From: Clostridia bacterium
GTDB taxonomy: Bacteria; Bacillota; Clostridia; Christensenellales; CAG-138
DNA length: 64,000 nt
NCBI GenBank assembly: GCA_017435905.1
Contig: JAFSEB010000080.1
Span: 1 to 64,000, forward strand
Reading direction: 5' to 3'
This document shows, one piece after another, positions 34,866 through 43,181 of the stretch. The position numbers and the translations under genes were made by a program. How positions within the stretch are numbered: position 1 is the stretch's first letter; every line of letters starts with the position of its first letter. The notes beneath the pieces were generated by a model, which was given only the letters and a program-made list of their open reading frames with translations, did no database searches and was not told the origin of the DNA.

Positions 34866-35789
34866 ATGATGAAAAAAGAATCCAAAAAGAACGACTTCCA
34901 GCTCAGCCCGGAAGAAATGGAGATCCTCAAGAAGTACAAAAAGCGTAGCTTTCTTGCGGAGACTTGGCGCGGACTGCGCAAAAACAAGGGCGCTGTTATC
35001 GGCCTGATCATCATTGCGCTGATCGCTTTCGTGGCGATCTTTGCGGACTTGCTTTATGACTATGAAGAAGTTGTCATCATGCCCGATTACAGCGCAACGC
35101 TGATGTCCCCCAGCCTTGAACATCCTCTCGGCACCGACGAATTCGGCCGTGATGTGCTGGCACGCATCGTGCACGGCGCCCGTCTTTCCATGGAGATCGC
35201 ACTGCTTTCCACTGCATTCTCCCTGTCGGTAGGCGGCATTATCGGCGCTTATTCCGGTTACCTCGGCGGCAAGTTTGATGCGATCGTCATGCGCATCATG
35301 GATATTTTCCTTGCCATCCCCAACATGCTGCTGGCGCTTGCCATTGTGGCGGCACTCGGCCCGAACCTGTTCAACCTGATCCTTGCCATCGCCATTTCCG
35401 ACGTGCCCCGTTTCGCACGCATCCTTCGCTCCACGGTGCTTTCCATCAAGGACAGCGAATACATCGAGGCTTCCAAGGCAGCGGGCGCCAGGACCACCAC
35501 CATCGTGTTCCGTGAGATCATCCCCAACTGCATTGCGCCCATCATCGTGCAGGCTTCCATCGTGATGGCGGCGGCTATCATCATTGCCGCTTCCCTCAGC
35601 TTCATCGGCCTTGGCGTGCAGCCCCCGGCTCCCGAATGGGGCGCCATGCTCTCAAGCGGCCGCAGCTACATGCGCGAGTATAATTACCTTGTCCTGTTCC
35701 CGGGACTTGCCATCGTGATCACCGTTCTTGCGTTCAACCTGCTCGGCGACGGTCTTCGTGATGCGCTTGACCCGCGCCTGAAGCGATAG
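34866..35789 (+). CDS. Peptide ABC transporter permease (DppC type)
   Basis: 307 residues. A cytoplasmic N-terminus of about 45 residues leads into the first helix (GAVIGLIIIALIAFVAIFAD). HPLGTDEFGRDVLARIVHGA is the conserved OppC/DppC motif, and the EAA loop is EASKAAGARTTTIVFREIIP. Two adjacent ATGs (34866 and 34869); the first is listed. Confidence 0.92.
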   Translation: MMKKESKKNDFQLSPEEMEILKKYKKRSFLAETWRGLRKNKGAVIGLIIIALIAFVAIFADLLYDYEEVVIMPDYSATLMSPSLEHPLGTDEFGRDVLARIVHGARLSMEIALLSTAFSLSVGGIIGAYSGYLGGKFDAIVMRIMDIFLAIPNMLLALAIVAALGPNLFNLILAIAISDVPRFARILRSTVLSIKDSEYIEASKAAGARTTTIVFREIIPNCIAPIIVQASIVMAAAIIIAASLSFIGLGVQPPAPEWGAMLSSGRSYMREYNYLVLFPGLAIVITVLAFNLLGDGLRDALDPRLKR

Positions 35790-35802
35790 GAGGAAATGAA
35801 CT

Positions 35803-36810
35803 ATGGCACATGAAATTCCCGAACTGAAAGTAGAAAATCTTGTTGTGGAATATGTGACGGAAGATGCGGTGGTGCATGCGGTCAACGATGTCAGCTTTGA
35901 AGTACCCAAGGGTAGCACCATGGGCCTTGTAGGCGAGACCGGTGCCGGCAAGACCACCACGGCGCTTTCCATCATGAAGCTGCTGCCCGATCCGCCGGCC
36001 AAGCTTGTTTCCGGCAAGATCGAATTTGCGGGCGAGGATATCGTTCCCTACAGCGAAAAGCAGATGGATGCCCTCCGGGGCAGCACCGTTTCCATGGTGT
36101 TCCAGGATCCCATGACGAGCCTGAACCCGGTTCTGACCGTCGGCGACCAGATCGCAGAGGTCATCCGCAGGCATCAGCGTGTTTCCAAGCTGGAGGCACG
36201 CACCAAGGCGAAGGAAATGCTGGAACTTGTCGGTATTTCCGGCGACCGTGCAGGCGAGTATCCGCACCAGTTCTCCGGCGGCATGAAGCAGCGAGTGATC
36301 ATCGCCATCGCCCTTGCCTGCAACCCGAAGATCCTCATTGCGGACGAACCCACTACCGCCCTTGACGTGACCATTCAGGCACAGGTGCTTTCCATGATGC
36401 GTGATATCAAGCAGAAGTTTGATACCGCCATGATCCTCATCACCCATGACCTCGGCGTGGTGGCGGATATCTGTGATACGGTGGCCATCATGTATGCCGG
36501 CCGCATCATCGAATACGGCAAGATCGAAGAGATCTTTGACGATTTCAAGCATCCTTACACGGAAGGCCTGTTCGGTTCTCTGCCGAACCTGCAGAAGCGC
36601 CATGAAAAGCTCAAACCCATCAAGGGTCTGATGCCCGATCCTTCCGATCTGCCCACCGGCTGCTATTTCCATCCCCGCTGCAAGTACGCAACGGCGGAAT
36701 GCGCCAAGCGCCAGCCCAAGAAAACATACCTGAGCGATACCCATTATGTGGAGTGCCTTGCCTATGAAGAAGGCACCGGCGTCAAGATCGAGGGAGGTGA
36801 CATCAAGTGA
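35803..36810 (+). CDS. Peptide ABC transporter ATPase (DppD type)
   Basis: 335 residues. Walker A GETGAGKT, Q-loop FQDP, signature FSGGMKQR, Walker [13 protein letters not shown], switch His THDLGVV. The C-terminus keeps the Cys motif (GCYFHPRCKYATAECAK), in contrast to the OppD at 23569. The stop overlaps the next GTG start. Confidence 0.93.
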   Translation: MAHEIPELKVENLVVEYVTEDAVVHAVNDVSFEVPKGSTMGLVGETGAGKTTTALSIMKLLPDPPAKLVSGKIEFAGEDIVPYSEKQMDALRGSTVSMVFQDPMTSLNPVLTVGDQIAEVIRRHQRVSKLEARTKAKEMLELVGISGDRAGEYPHQFSGGMKQRVIIAIALACNPKILIADEPTTALDVTIQAQVLSMMRDIKQKFDTAMILITHDLGVVADICDTVAIMYAGRIIEYGKIEEIFDDFKHPYTEGLFGSLPNLQKRHEKLKPIKGLMPDPSDLPTGCYFHPRCKYATAECAKRQPKKTYLSDTHYVECLAYEEGTGVKIEGGDIK

Positions 36811-37757
36811 GCCAGCCTTTGCTTGAAGTAAAAAACCTTGTCAAATATTTCAAAACCAAGAGCGGCATGCTCCATGCGGTGGATGATATCTCTTTCTCCA
36901 TCGATGAGGGCAAAACGCTCGGCATCGTCGGCGAATCCGGCTGCGGTAAGTCCACCACCGGCCGCTGCATCCTGCGGCTGCACGAGCCCACCTCCGGTCA
37001 GGTGCTTTTCAACGGGCAGGATATCACCAAGCTGAACCAGAACGAGCTTCGTGAAGTGCGTAAGGATATGCAGATCGTCTTCCAGGATCCTTATGCATCA
37101 TTGAACCCGAGAAAGACCGTCAGCGAGCTGATCGGTGAGCCCATGCGTCTGCACGGCATGTTCTCCTCACGCCTTGAGCGTGATGCGAAGGTGCTCCGCC
37201 TGATGGACATCGTGGGTCTTGCGCCCCGTTTCGTCAACAGCTATCCCCATGAGCTGGACGGCGGCCGCCGCCAGCGTATCGGCATTGCCCGTGCGTTGGC
37301 GCTGAACCCGAAGTTCATCGTCTGCGATGAGCCGGTATCCGCCCTTGACGTTTCCATTCAGGCGCAGATCCTTAACCTGCTCAAGGAGCTGCAGAACGAG
37401 TTCGGCATCACCTATATCTTCATCACCCACGATCTCAGCGTCGTCAACTACTTCTCCGATGACATCCTCGTGATGTACCTTGGCAAGATGATGGAGCTTG
37501 CACCGTCGGAAACGCTCTTTGCGAACCCGATGCATCCTTACACCAAGGCTCTGCTCAGCGCCATTCCGATCCCGAGCCTGCACAACAGGCCGGAACGTAT
37601 CCTGCTCCGGGGCGAGATCACCTCGCCCATCAATCCGCCGGCAGGCTGCCGCTTTGCACCCCGCTGCGATTACTGCAAGGATATCTGCACCAAGGTCACA
37701 CCGGATTTCCACAAGGTGGATACCGACCATTACGTGGCATGCCACCTTTACAGCTGA
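36807..37757 (+). CDS. Peptide ABC transporter ATPase (DppF type)
   Basis: 316 residues, starting at GTG (36807), 4 bases before the previous stop, with GGGAGGTG upstream. Walker A GESGCGKS and Walker [13 protein letters not shown] are intact, with the switch His in THDLSVV. The signature motif reads LDGGRRQRIGIARAL instead of the usual LSGG, so the conserved Ser is Asp. The Cys-rich tail (GCRFAPRCDYCKDIC) is present. Confidence 0.92.
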   Translation: MSQPLLEVKNLVKYFKTKSGMLHAVDDISFSIDEGKTLGIVGESGCGKSTTGRCILRLHEPTSGQVLFNGQDITKLNQNELREVRKDMQIVFQDPYASLNPRKTVSELIGEPMRLHGMFSSRLERDAKVLRLMDIVGLAPRFVNSYPHELDGGRRQRIGIARALALNPKFIVCDEPVSALDVSIQAQILNLLKELQNEFGITYIFITHDLSVVNYFSDDILVMYLGKMMELAPSETLFANPMHPYTKALLSAIPIPSLHNRPERILLRGEITSPINPPAGCRFAPRCDYCKDICTKVTPDFHKVDTDHYVACHLYS

Positions 37758-37770
37758 AACACAAATCAAA

Positions 37771-37804
37771 ACGGGCACACTTCATATGAAGTGTGCCCGT
37801 TTTT
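37771..37804. terminator. Bidirectional terminator, long perfect stem
   Basis: ACGGGCACACTTCAT pairs with ATGAAGTGTGCCCGT (palindromic) with A and T runs on both sides; shared by the dipeptide operon and the minus-strand ECF operon. Confidence 0.88.
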
Positions 37805-37814
37805 GACGTTGAAG

Positions 37815-38510
37815 CTATCCGGCCATATCGCCCATGCCGTACCGAAGCTTGACACGGTCGAGCTTTTCAAGGAAGGGCTTGCCGAGGAAGAACAGCACAA
37901 GGAATGTGGGAACAGCCTGTGTGCAGTTGACGGGGAAGCCTGCAAGATAAATGGCAAGCGCCGTTTCCGGTGTCAGACGGGAAAGCATCATGAAGACGGA
38001 GCTCGTGTCAAGGAGCGGCCCGATGAACAGGATGACTGCCGCCGCACCGAAAAGCCCAAGCAGGAGGCGCTTACGGGGAAGAAGCCCACGCCTGAACAGA
38101 AAGCCCATCAGGCAGCCCCCCGCACCGTAAGCCATCATCTGCCACGGCGTGTGAGGCCCTTGCCCGAAGAAAAAGTTACTGACAAGGGCAGTGAGGGCGC
38201 CCACGAGGAAACCGCTTTCCGCACCGAGGGCGATGCCTGCCAGCATGATCATTGCATAGGTGGCTTTGAAGTTGGGGATGGGGATCACCACACGGCTTGC
38301 GATGGCAAGGGCAGAGAGCACCGCAAGCAGAACGAGCTCACGGGCTTCGGGCTTCCTTCCTTCAAAGGAAAGAAAGAAGGGGATCATGATCTCCAATATC
38401 ACAAGCAGGCTTGTGATGTAGTAGGAACGCCCCGGAAGCTTCCTGCCGAAAATGACCGTCAACGGGATCAGCAGCAGGGAGACAGCCGTCAGGATCTTTG
38501 TCTTTTTCAT
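37815..38510 (-). CDS. ECF transporter S component, probably corrinoid-specific
   Basis: 231 residues, six hydrophobic helices. The GIALGAESGFLVGALTALVS stretch and the FFFGQGPHTPWQMMAYGAGG loop are typical of ECF substrate-binding subunits found with DUF4430 lipoproteins and cobalamin riboswitches. It binds the vitamin in the membrane and passes it to the A-A-T module. Last gene of the operon. The substrate is inferred from context, not from residues. Confidence 0.8.
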   Translation of the reverse strand: MKKTKILTAVSLLLIPLTVIFGRKLPGRSYYITSLLVILEIMIPFFLSFEGRKPEARELVLLAVLSALAIASRVVIPIPNFKATYAMIMLAGIALGAESGFLVGALTALVSNFFFGQGPHTPWQMMAYGAGGCLMGFLFRRGLLPRKRLLLGLFGAAAVILFIGPLLDTSSVFMMLSRLTPETALAIYLAGFPVNCTQAVPTFLVLFFLGKPFLEKLDRVKLRYGMGDMAG

Positions 38511-38532
38511 TTCGTACTCCTGTGGGGAAAGA

Positions 38533-39273
38533 TCATGTTTCCCCGTTTTTGTGGAAGGCGATCAGCCCAAAAAGATGCAGTTTGGTGGGATCCCATGCAA
38601 AGGGCAGGCCGCAGCGCTCTGCAAGGGCTGCAACATCGATACAGTAGGCGCTCATGCAGCTGATGCGCTGCTCCGGATGGGCGCAGGGGAGCCCTTTCGT
38701 TTTCAGACAGGGATCGCAAAGGGGACAGCCGTTATAGCCGGTGCAAAAGCCTTCATAGCCGTGCTCACGCATCGTTTTCATGAAACGCAGAACGGCGGCA
38801 TTATGCTCTTTCTTCGCCTGCAGAACGGCAGCCTTGTTTTCGTAGCCGTCAATGGGGTGGATGGTTTCGATCACAAGGGCGTGGGGCTGCGCAAGAAGGG
38901 TCGCATGGAGCGTCTCCACGCTGCCGCAATCCGGCGGGCAGGAATAGTTGGCACCGTACCTGCCGCAGATGTTCTGCTCACAGAATTGGCGGAATTTGCC
39001 GTCAACGGGCACTTCCTCCGTGGGAAGGAGCGATACGAGGAAGCCTTCTTCTTTTGCAAGTGCCGTCAGTTCCTGTTCCATGGTGTGTTTCCTTTCTTCC
39101 TTCAGGCCGGCTTGGCGCAATGCCTTTGGCCACGGGCCGAGAAATGCTTTGATACGGGCACGGGTGGTTTCGTCAAAATCCCCTTTGCAGGGGGTGCGGC
39201 CAAGCTCCTGCGCCTTTTGAACCAGCAGGCGAACAGCCCACAGGCGTTTTTCTTCTTCGGTAGCAAAGTGCAT
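38533..39273 (-). CDS. DUF2284 metal-binding protein with N-terminal HNH-repeat-like extension
   Basis: 246 residues. Residues about 65-246 are DUF2284, with Cys motifs CGRYGANYSCPPDCG, CTGYNGCPLCDPC and a late CAHPEQRISCMSAYCID; the clusters suggest bound Fe-S or metal. Residues 1-60 are different: KAQELGRTPCKGDFDETTRA and FLGPWPKALRQAGL resemble the homing-endonuclease-associated repeat, a small DNA-binding helical unit. An internal ATG at residue 64 (MEQELTALA) has AAAGGA ahead of it, so the metal domain may also be made alone. The start at 39273 lies 3 bases after the ATPase stop. Confidence 0.75.
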   Translation of the reverse strand: MHFATEEEKRLWAVRLLVQKAQELGRTPCKGDFDETTRARIKAFLGPWPKALRQAGLKEERKHTMEQELTALAKEEGFLVSLLPTEEVPVDGKFRQFCEQNICGRYGANYSCPPDCGSVETLHATLLAQPHALVIETIHPIDGYENKAAVLQAKKEHNAAVLRFMKTMREHGYEGFCTGYNGCPLCDPCLKTKGLPCAHPEQRISCMSAYCIDVAALAERCGLPFAWDPTKLHLFGLIAFHKNGET

Positions 39274-39276
39274 GCG

Positions 39277-40932
39277 TTACCCTTCCTGCGAAGCGGTGTT
39301 CCTTTGGTAAAGGGCGACTACATCCTCCGCCGTTACCGCCATGGAGAATACGTGGCGGCTCATGCGGTTGGCGGCGGTGGTGTAAAAGCTGTTGCCGCCG
39401 AAAAATCGACGGGGCGTATCCGTGGTCATGATCTGCCCGTCAAAGAACATGGAGACAAGATCCGCATATTTGGCGCAGAATTCCACATCGTGGGATACCA
39501 TGATCACGGTGATGCCTTCCGCTGTCAGCTTTTTGAGGGTCTCCGCCAGCTTTTCCTTGAAAAAGCCGTCAATGCCCTTTGTGGGCTCATCAAGAAGCAG
39601 CAGCTTCGGTTCCGTCAAAAGCACCTTTGCAAGGGCTGCACGCTGCTGCTCGCCGCCGGAAAGATCATAGGGGTGGCTGTCCATGACGGAAAGGATGTCG
39701 CAGCTTTGTGCGGCGGCGGCGATCTTCTCTTCATCGGTACACATTTCAAGCAGCTCTTCCCGAACGGTTTTTGCCGCAAACAGGCTCTTTGGATCCTGCG
39801 GCAGCATGGCGAGGGTACCTTTAAACAGCTTTGCGCCTTTGTTGGGCTTGCCGAAGAGGGAGACCTTTCCCCTGTAGGGCTTTGCAATGCCGGCAATGGC
39901 TTTAAGGAGCGTAGATTTTCCTGCGCCGTTGCCGCCTACGATGGCGTAAATGCAGCCTGTGGGGATCTCCGCATGCACGCCCCGGAGGATATCGGCGCTG
40001 TCCTTTTCATAGCGGAACCAGACTTCCCTGAGGGAAAGGGCAGGGGGCTCGCTTGCTGCCGGTGCAGGCGTATCGGGCAGGGAGGGGATAGAAGCGCCCT
40101 GCGGAAAGCTGCGGCTGAGCCATGTGCGCCCATCCCTGACGGTGAGGGGGCTTGTCCCTTCGCAATGAGCGCCGTAAAATACACGCACCGGCGCAGGCAT
40201 GGCGGCAAACATGTCGCTTTTCTGCGCCCAAAGCTTTGCGCCGATATTTCCCGGGGTATCATCCGCAATAATGCGGCCCTGTTCCATCACGATGGCCCTG
40301 TCCGCATAGGGGAAGATATCCTCAAGGCGGTGTTCCGATAGGATCACGGTGGTGCCAAGTTCGATGTTGATCTTTCTGACGGTGTTGAGGAAATCGGAAG
40401 CGGCAATGGGATCAAGCTGGCTTGTAGGCTCATCAAGGATGAGCACCTCGGGCTGCATGGCCATGATGGAAGCAAGGTTGAGAAGCTGTTTCTGACCGCC
40501 GCTCAGGGTCTCCACATCCCGGTGGAACCAATCCTGTATGCCGAAATAGCAGGCCATTTCCGCCACACGGGCACGCATGGCGTTGGGTGCAACGCCAAGG
40601 CTTTCAAGGCCAAAGGCAAGCTCGTGCCAAACCTTGTCCGTCACGATCTGATCATCGGGGTTTTGCATCACAAAGCCGATCTTTGCGGCCTGCTCAAAGG
40701 GAGGCACTTCCTCAAGGGGCATGCCGTTGAAAAGCACGGTGCCGCTTTTTTTGCCGCCGGGGGCAAGCACGCTTTTCAGGTGGCGAAGCAGTGTGGTCTT
40801 TCCGCTGCCGCTCCTGCCGCAAAGAACGATGTATTCGCCTTTTTCCACCGTCAGATCCACATGGGAAAGGCAGGCCTTTCCCCGTGCGGTGGCGTGGGAA
40901 AAGCTCAGATCCCGGATCTCAAAATGTGCCAT
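39277..40932 (-). CDS. ECF transporter ATPase, two nucleotide-binding domains fused
   Basis: 551 residues from the ATG at 40932 (GGAGG site). Two ABC domains in tandem, EcfA1-EcfA2 style. The first has Walker A CGRSGSGKTTLL, signature LSGGQKQLLN and Walker B VLILDEPTSQLD. The second has Walker A GGNGAGKSTLL, signature LSGGEQQRAA and Walker B LLLLDEPTKGID. A single chain replaces the usual two subunits. It powers the S and T subunits on either side. Confidence 0.93.
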   Translation of the reverse strand: MAHFEIRDLSFSHATARGKACLSHVDLTVEKGEYIVLCGRSGSGKTTLLRHLKSVLAPGGKKSGTVLFNGMPLEEVPPFEQAAKIGFVMQNPDDQIVTDKVWHELAFGLESLGVAPNAMRARVAEMACYFGIQDWFHRDVETLSGGQKQLLNLASIMAMQPEVLILDEPTSQLDPIAASDFLNTVRKINIELGTTVILSEHRLEDIFPYADRAIVMEQGRIIADDTPGNIGAKLWAQKSDMFAAMPAPVRVFYGAHCEGTSPLTVRDGRTWLSRSFPQGASIPSLPDTPAPAASEPPALSLREVWFRYEKDSADILRGVHAEIPTGCIYAIVGGNGAGKSTLLKAIAGIAKPYRGKVSLFGKPNKGAKLFKGTLAMLPQDPKSLFAAKTVREELLEMCTDEEKIAAAAQSCDILSVMDSHPYDLSGGEQQRAALAKVLLTEPKLLLLDEPTKGIDGFFKEKLAETLKKLTAEGITVIMVSHDVEFCAKYADLVSMFFDGQIMTTDTPRRFFGGNSFYTTAANRMSRHVFSMAVTAEDVVALYQRNTASQEG

Positions 40933-41786
40933 GTGAGGGCCTCCTTCAGGTGCAGAAATGTGGGAAGAAGCAAAAGCAGCAGATAGCAGCCAAGACCGAA
41001 GGGCGAAAGGGGCGCCACGTCCCAAAGGGGCGTGAAGGCGGCGGCGGTATCGCCCCGCAGCATGGAGAATACGACCCCTGCGCCAAGGAACAGCGTCATG
41101 AACATCAGGATGCCGTCACGCAGGGTGAAGCGGTACTGCAGGAAGCTCGTACGCTTTTTTGTGCCGTAGCCCCTGCTTCGCATGGAGTCTGCGGTCACAA
41201 TGCTGCCTTCAAGGGCCCAATCGGTGAGGCTGCCGAGAAGCAGCATGCCGTTTTTTGCTTTTTCCGTATATTTGGCGTCGCCGGCAACGCTTTTGCCGAT
41301 GGCCATCCGTGCGCCGGTGATCTGCCTGCCCTTTCGCATGAAGTTCGGGATCATGCGCAGCACCATCACAAGAAGCAGGGAGAGGGCAGGGATCAGGTTC
41401 GCAAACAGGCTTGTGAATTTATCGCTTGTCATCACGGCGCCGTAGCAGCCGCACCAAAGTATCATCAGCAGGAATATGCCGGAAAGAACGGTGCCGTAAA
41501 TCAGGGATTCAAGGGTGTAGGGAATGCTGAAAACCGTGAAAAGGACAGTCCGTCCCGTGCGGTTCATAAGCGGATTCAACACCGCCACCGCAATGAGAAG
41601 CGGCAGGGAGAAGAGGAGCAGCTTCAGCCCTTTCGTTCCCGTCAGAAGGAGATAGTATGCAAGGGCTGCACACACACCTGCAGCCACGAATGCCGGGTGC
41701 TGAATGAGCACGCCAAGGAGCATGACAAGAATAAAAAACAGAAAGCTCACCGCCGGGTGACAGCGGGAAAACGCATCTTGCTTCAA
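40905..41786 (-). CDS. ecfT: ECF transporter transmembrane (T) component
   Basis: 293 residues if started at TTG (41786), which sits 8 bases after CCGGAGG; the longer open frame to 41870 would translate the leader's terminator and is rejected. Several helices at the N-terminus, then the coupling motif region with MRSRGYGTKKR (the Ala/Arg-Gly signature that contacts the ATPase). It overlaps the ATPase start by 28 bases. Confidence 0.87.
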   Translation of the reverse strand: MKQDAFSRCHPAVSFLFFILVMLLGVLIQHPAFVAAGVCAALAYYLLLTGTKGLKLLLFSLPLLIAVAVLNPLMNRTGRTVLFTVFSIPYTLESLIYGTVLSGIFLLMILWCGCYGAVMTSDKFTSLFANLIPALSLLLVMVLRMIPNFMRKGRQITGARMAIGKSVAGDAKYTEKAKNGMLLLGSLTDWALEGSIVTADSMRSRGYGTKKRTSFLQYRFTLRDGILMFMTLFLGAGVVFSMLRGDTAAAFTPLWDVAPLSPFGLGCYLLLLLLPTFLHLKEALTWHILRSGI

Positions 41787-41801
41787 GAATATGACCTCCG
41801 G

Positions 41802-41833
41802 AAAAAAGAAAAAGCTCCCGAAAAACGGGAGCG
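41802..41833 (-). terminator. Terminator in the ecfT leader (expression platform)
   Basis: On the minus strand GCTCCCG pairs with CGGGAGC, followed by TTTTTCTTTTTT, ending 15 bases before the TTG start. A stop hairpin inside a 5' leader implies regulation by transcription attenuation. Confidence 0.82.
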
Positions 41834-41886
41834 GATACACGGTGCAAAAGCCGCACAGGACAGCCCCCAAGAGTCCTGCGAAACTG

Positions 41887-42027
41887 GATCAAAGACCTGT
41901 ATTCCGACTCCGGACGCCCACTTTGGTGTCTCTTCTCGGCAAACTTGCCAATGAGAACACCGGGCGATCATGTCCGTCTACGGCGGCTTGGTACCGTTGG
42001 GATTTCCCCATTCCGAAACCTTTGATC
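41887..42027 (-). ncRNA. Structured leader RNA of the ECF operon; candidate riboswitch of unassigned class
   Basis: A 141-nt domain closed by a perfect 8-bp P1 (GATCAAAG with CTTTGATC). Inside are a GGG-GAAA-TCCC hairpin, an ACGG/CCGT hairpin, and a long arm (GGAC..GCCC with GGGC-GTCC, then GGTGT..TCTC with GAGA-CACC, tipped by GGCA-AGTT-TGCC). It is followed by a terminator just before ecfT. The plus-strand neighbour has a clear B12 box; this leader does not, and I see no motif of cobalamin, FMN, TPP, lysine, SAM or T-box RNAs. Ligand unknown; a corrinoid or precursor would fit the operon. Confidence 0.6.
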
Positions 42028-42058
42028 GGTTGCAATGCATGTCATCACATGCAAACAC

Positions 42059-42087
42059 ATACTAACACAATTCTTGCATGTTCGCAA
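42059..42087 (-). promoter_or_regulatory. Promoter of the ECF operon
   Basis: On the minus strand TTGCGA, 17 bases, TAGTAT. Transcription would begin about 10 bases before the structured leader. It lies back to back with the DUF4430 promoter. Confidence 0.6.
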
Positions 42088-42102
42088 TCGGAAAATTTGC
42101 GG

Positions 42103-42130
42103 TTGACATTTTTTCGGGGCGGTGTTATCC
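42103..42130 (+). promoter_or_regulatory. Promoter of the DUF4430 lipoprotein gene
   Basis: TTGACA, 16 bases, TTATCC, just ahead of the cobalamin riboswitch. Confidence 0.65.
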
Positions 42131-42150
42131 TTACGGCACAACAGAATCAT

Positions 42151-42330
42151 CGTTTGAGTAACGGTGGGTGCGCAAAGCCCCACAGTGAAAGAGAATCGTG
42201 TCAGAATCACGAACGGTACCGCCACTGTAATTGCGGAGGCTTCACACCTGGTGAAAACCGGCCATTGGGGAAACCTGAGAAGGCTGTGTGAAGGCTGATG
42301 ATGCATAAGTCAGGAGAACTGCTCAAACGG
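42151..42330 (+). ncRNA. Cobalamin (B12) riboswitch
   Basis: P1 is formed by CGTTTGAG and CTCAAACG. The conserved core includes GGTGGGTGCGCAAAGCCCC, the ACCGCCACTGTAA segment and the B12 box AAGTCAGGAGAAC near the 3' end. This is the standard AdoCbl aptamer; when bound it should favour the terminator at 42390 and shut off the DUF4430 gene. Confidence 0.92.
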
Positions 42331-42389
42331 TTTTATTCTTCTTTGCCTGCAAGTACGGGCGAAGATGAAACCGACGCGGGAAAACGGCT

Positions 42390-42422
42390 GCGGCGATTCC
42401 AAACAGGAATTGCCGCTTTTTT
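42390..42422 (+). terminator. Riboswitch expression-platform terminator
   Basis: GCGGCGATTCC pairs with GGAATTGCCGC around AAACA and is followed by TTTTTT. It lies 60 bases after the B12 aptamer and upstream of the gene it controls. Confidence 0.85.
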
Positions 42423-42440
42423 GTTGCCTGCGAAACGATC

Positions 42441-42546
42441 TTAACAGCTTGCTGTGAAAGATAGCACGGTCTGCCAAACAGGTGAAAAGCCTGTACGTGA
42501 CCGCCGCCGTGAAGCGAAGAACGCAAGTCGGCAGGGGCGGACCGTG
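42441..42546 (+). ncRNA. Possible second, compact cobalamin-like aptamer
   Basis: After the terminator, CACGGTC-TGCC pairs with GGCA..GACCGTG around CCAAACAGGTGAAAAGCCTG, ACCGCCGCCGTGAAGCG and AAGTCGGCAGGGG. These echo, in order, the aptamer's GGGAA..GGTGAAA..CC, ACCGCCACTGTAA and AAGTCAGGAGA elements. It could be a degenerate or class-II-like B12 element in tandem with the first. Uncertain without covariance scoring. Confidence 0.4.
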
Positions 42547-42605
42547 ACCCCCAAAAGCGCCGCGGGCTCCGGCACGGGGAATACAAAACAAAAGGAGAAA
42601 GAAAC

Positions 42606-43019
42606 ATGAAAAAGATCCTTGCCCTCATCCTTGCGCTTGTGATGGCGCTGTCCCTTGCTGCCTGTGCCGGTCAGACCGAAGGCGGCGAAGCCGCAGCCGT
42701 GGCAAAAGACGGCGATACCCTTGGCGAAGGTGCGACCGCATTTGCCCTTGAGATCACCGGCAAAGACGGCGAAACCATTGCTGTGACTGTCAATACCGAT
42801 GCGACCACCGTCGGCGAAGCGCTGCTTGCCGTTGAACTCATCGCCGGCGAAGAAAGCGAATACGGCCTTTATGTGACCACCGTTAACGGCGAGACCCTCA
42901 GCTGGGAAGAGGATGCGCTTTACTGGGCATTCTACATTGACGGCGAATATGCGATGACCGGCGTTGACATGACCGACGTTACTGCAGGCGCCTCCTACGC
43001 CCTCAAGGCAGAAGGCTAA
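42606..43019 (+). CDS. DUF4430 lipoprotein, probable corrinoid-binding partner of the ECF transporter
   Basis: 137 residues. The signal peptide has lipobox LSLAAC. A single DUF4430 domain follows (GDTLGEGATAFALEITGKDG, then DALYWAFYIDGEYAMTGVD), the fold related to the C-terminal half of intrinsic factor/transcobalamin. Controlled by a B12 riboswitch and facing the ECF operon. It probably captures corrinoids outside the membrane for the S component. The family link is established; the specific ligand is inferred. Confidence 0.85.
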   Translation: MKKILALILALVMALSLAACAGQTEGGEAAAVAKDGDTLGEGATAFALEITGKDGETIAVTVNTDATTVGEALLAVELIAGEESEYGLYVTTVNGETLSWEEDALYWAFYIDGEYAMTGVDMTDVTAGASYALKAEG

Positions 43020-43181
43020 AACCGAAACAAAACTCTGCAATGCATGATCCCCATACCGAGGCCGTCCGACAGCTTTGCCGGGCGGCTTCGGCTGTTCTTT
43101 TAGAAAAAGAAACAGATGACGGGGCGGCGGAAAGCCTGTACAATGATAGAAGAAATATCTTTGACGGGGAGGAACGGCAGC

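Noticed and set aside
38452-40341. 629-codon plus-strand open frame over the ECF genes
   Set aside because: Opposite strand of ATPase and DUF2284 genes with exact Walker and Cys motifs.
41887-42027. Plus-strand reading of the structured domain as an independent ncRNA
   Set aside because: A promoter upstream and a T-run terminator downstream exist only on the minus strand.
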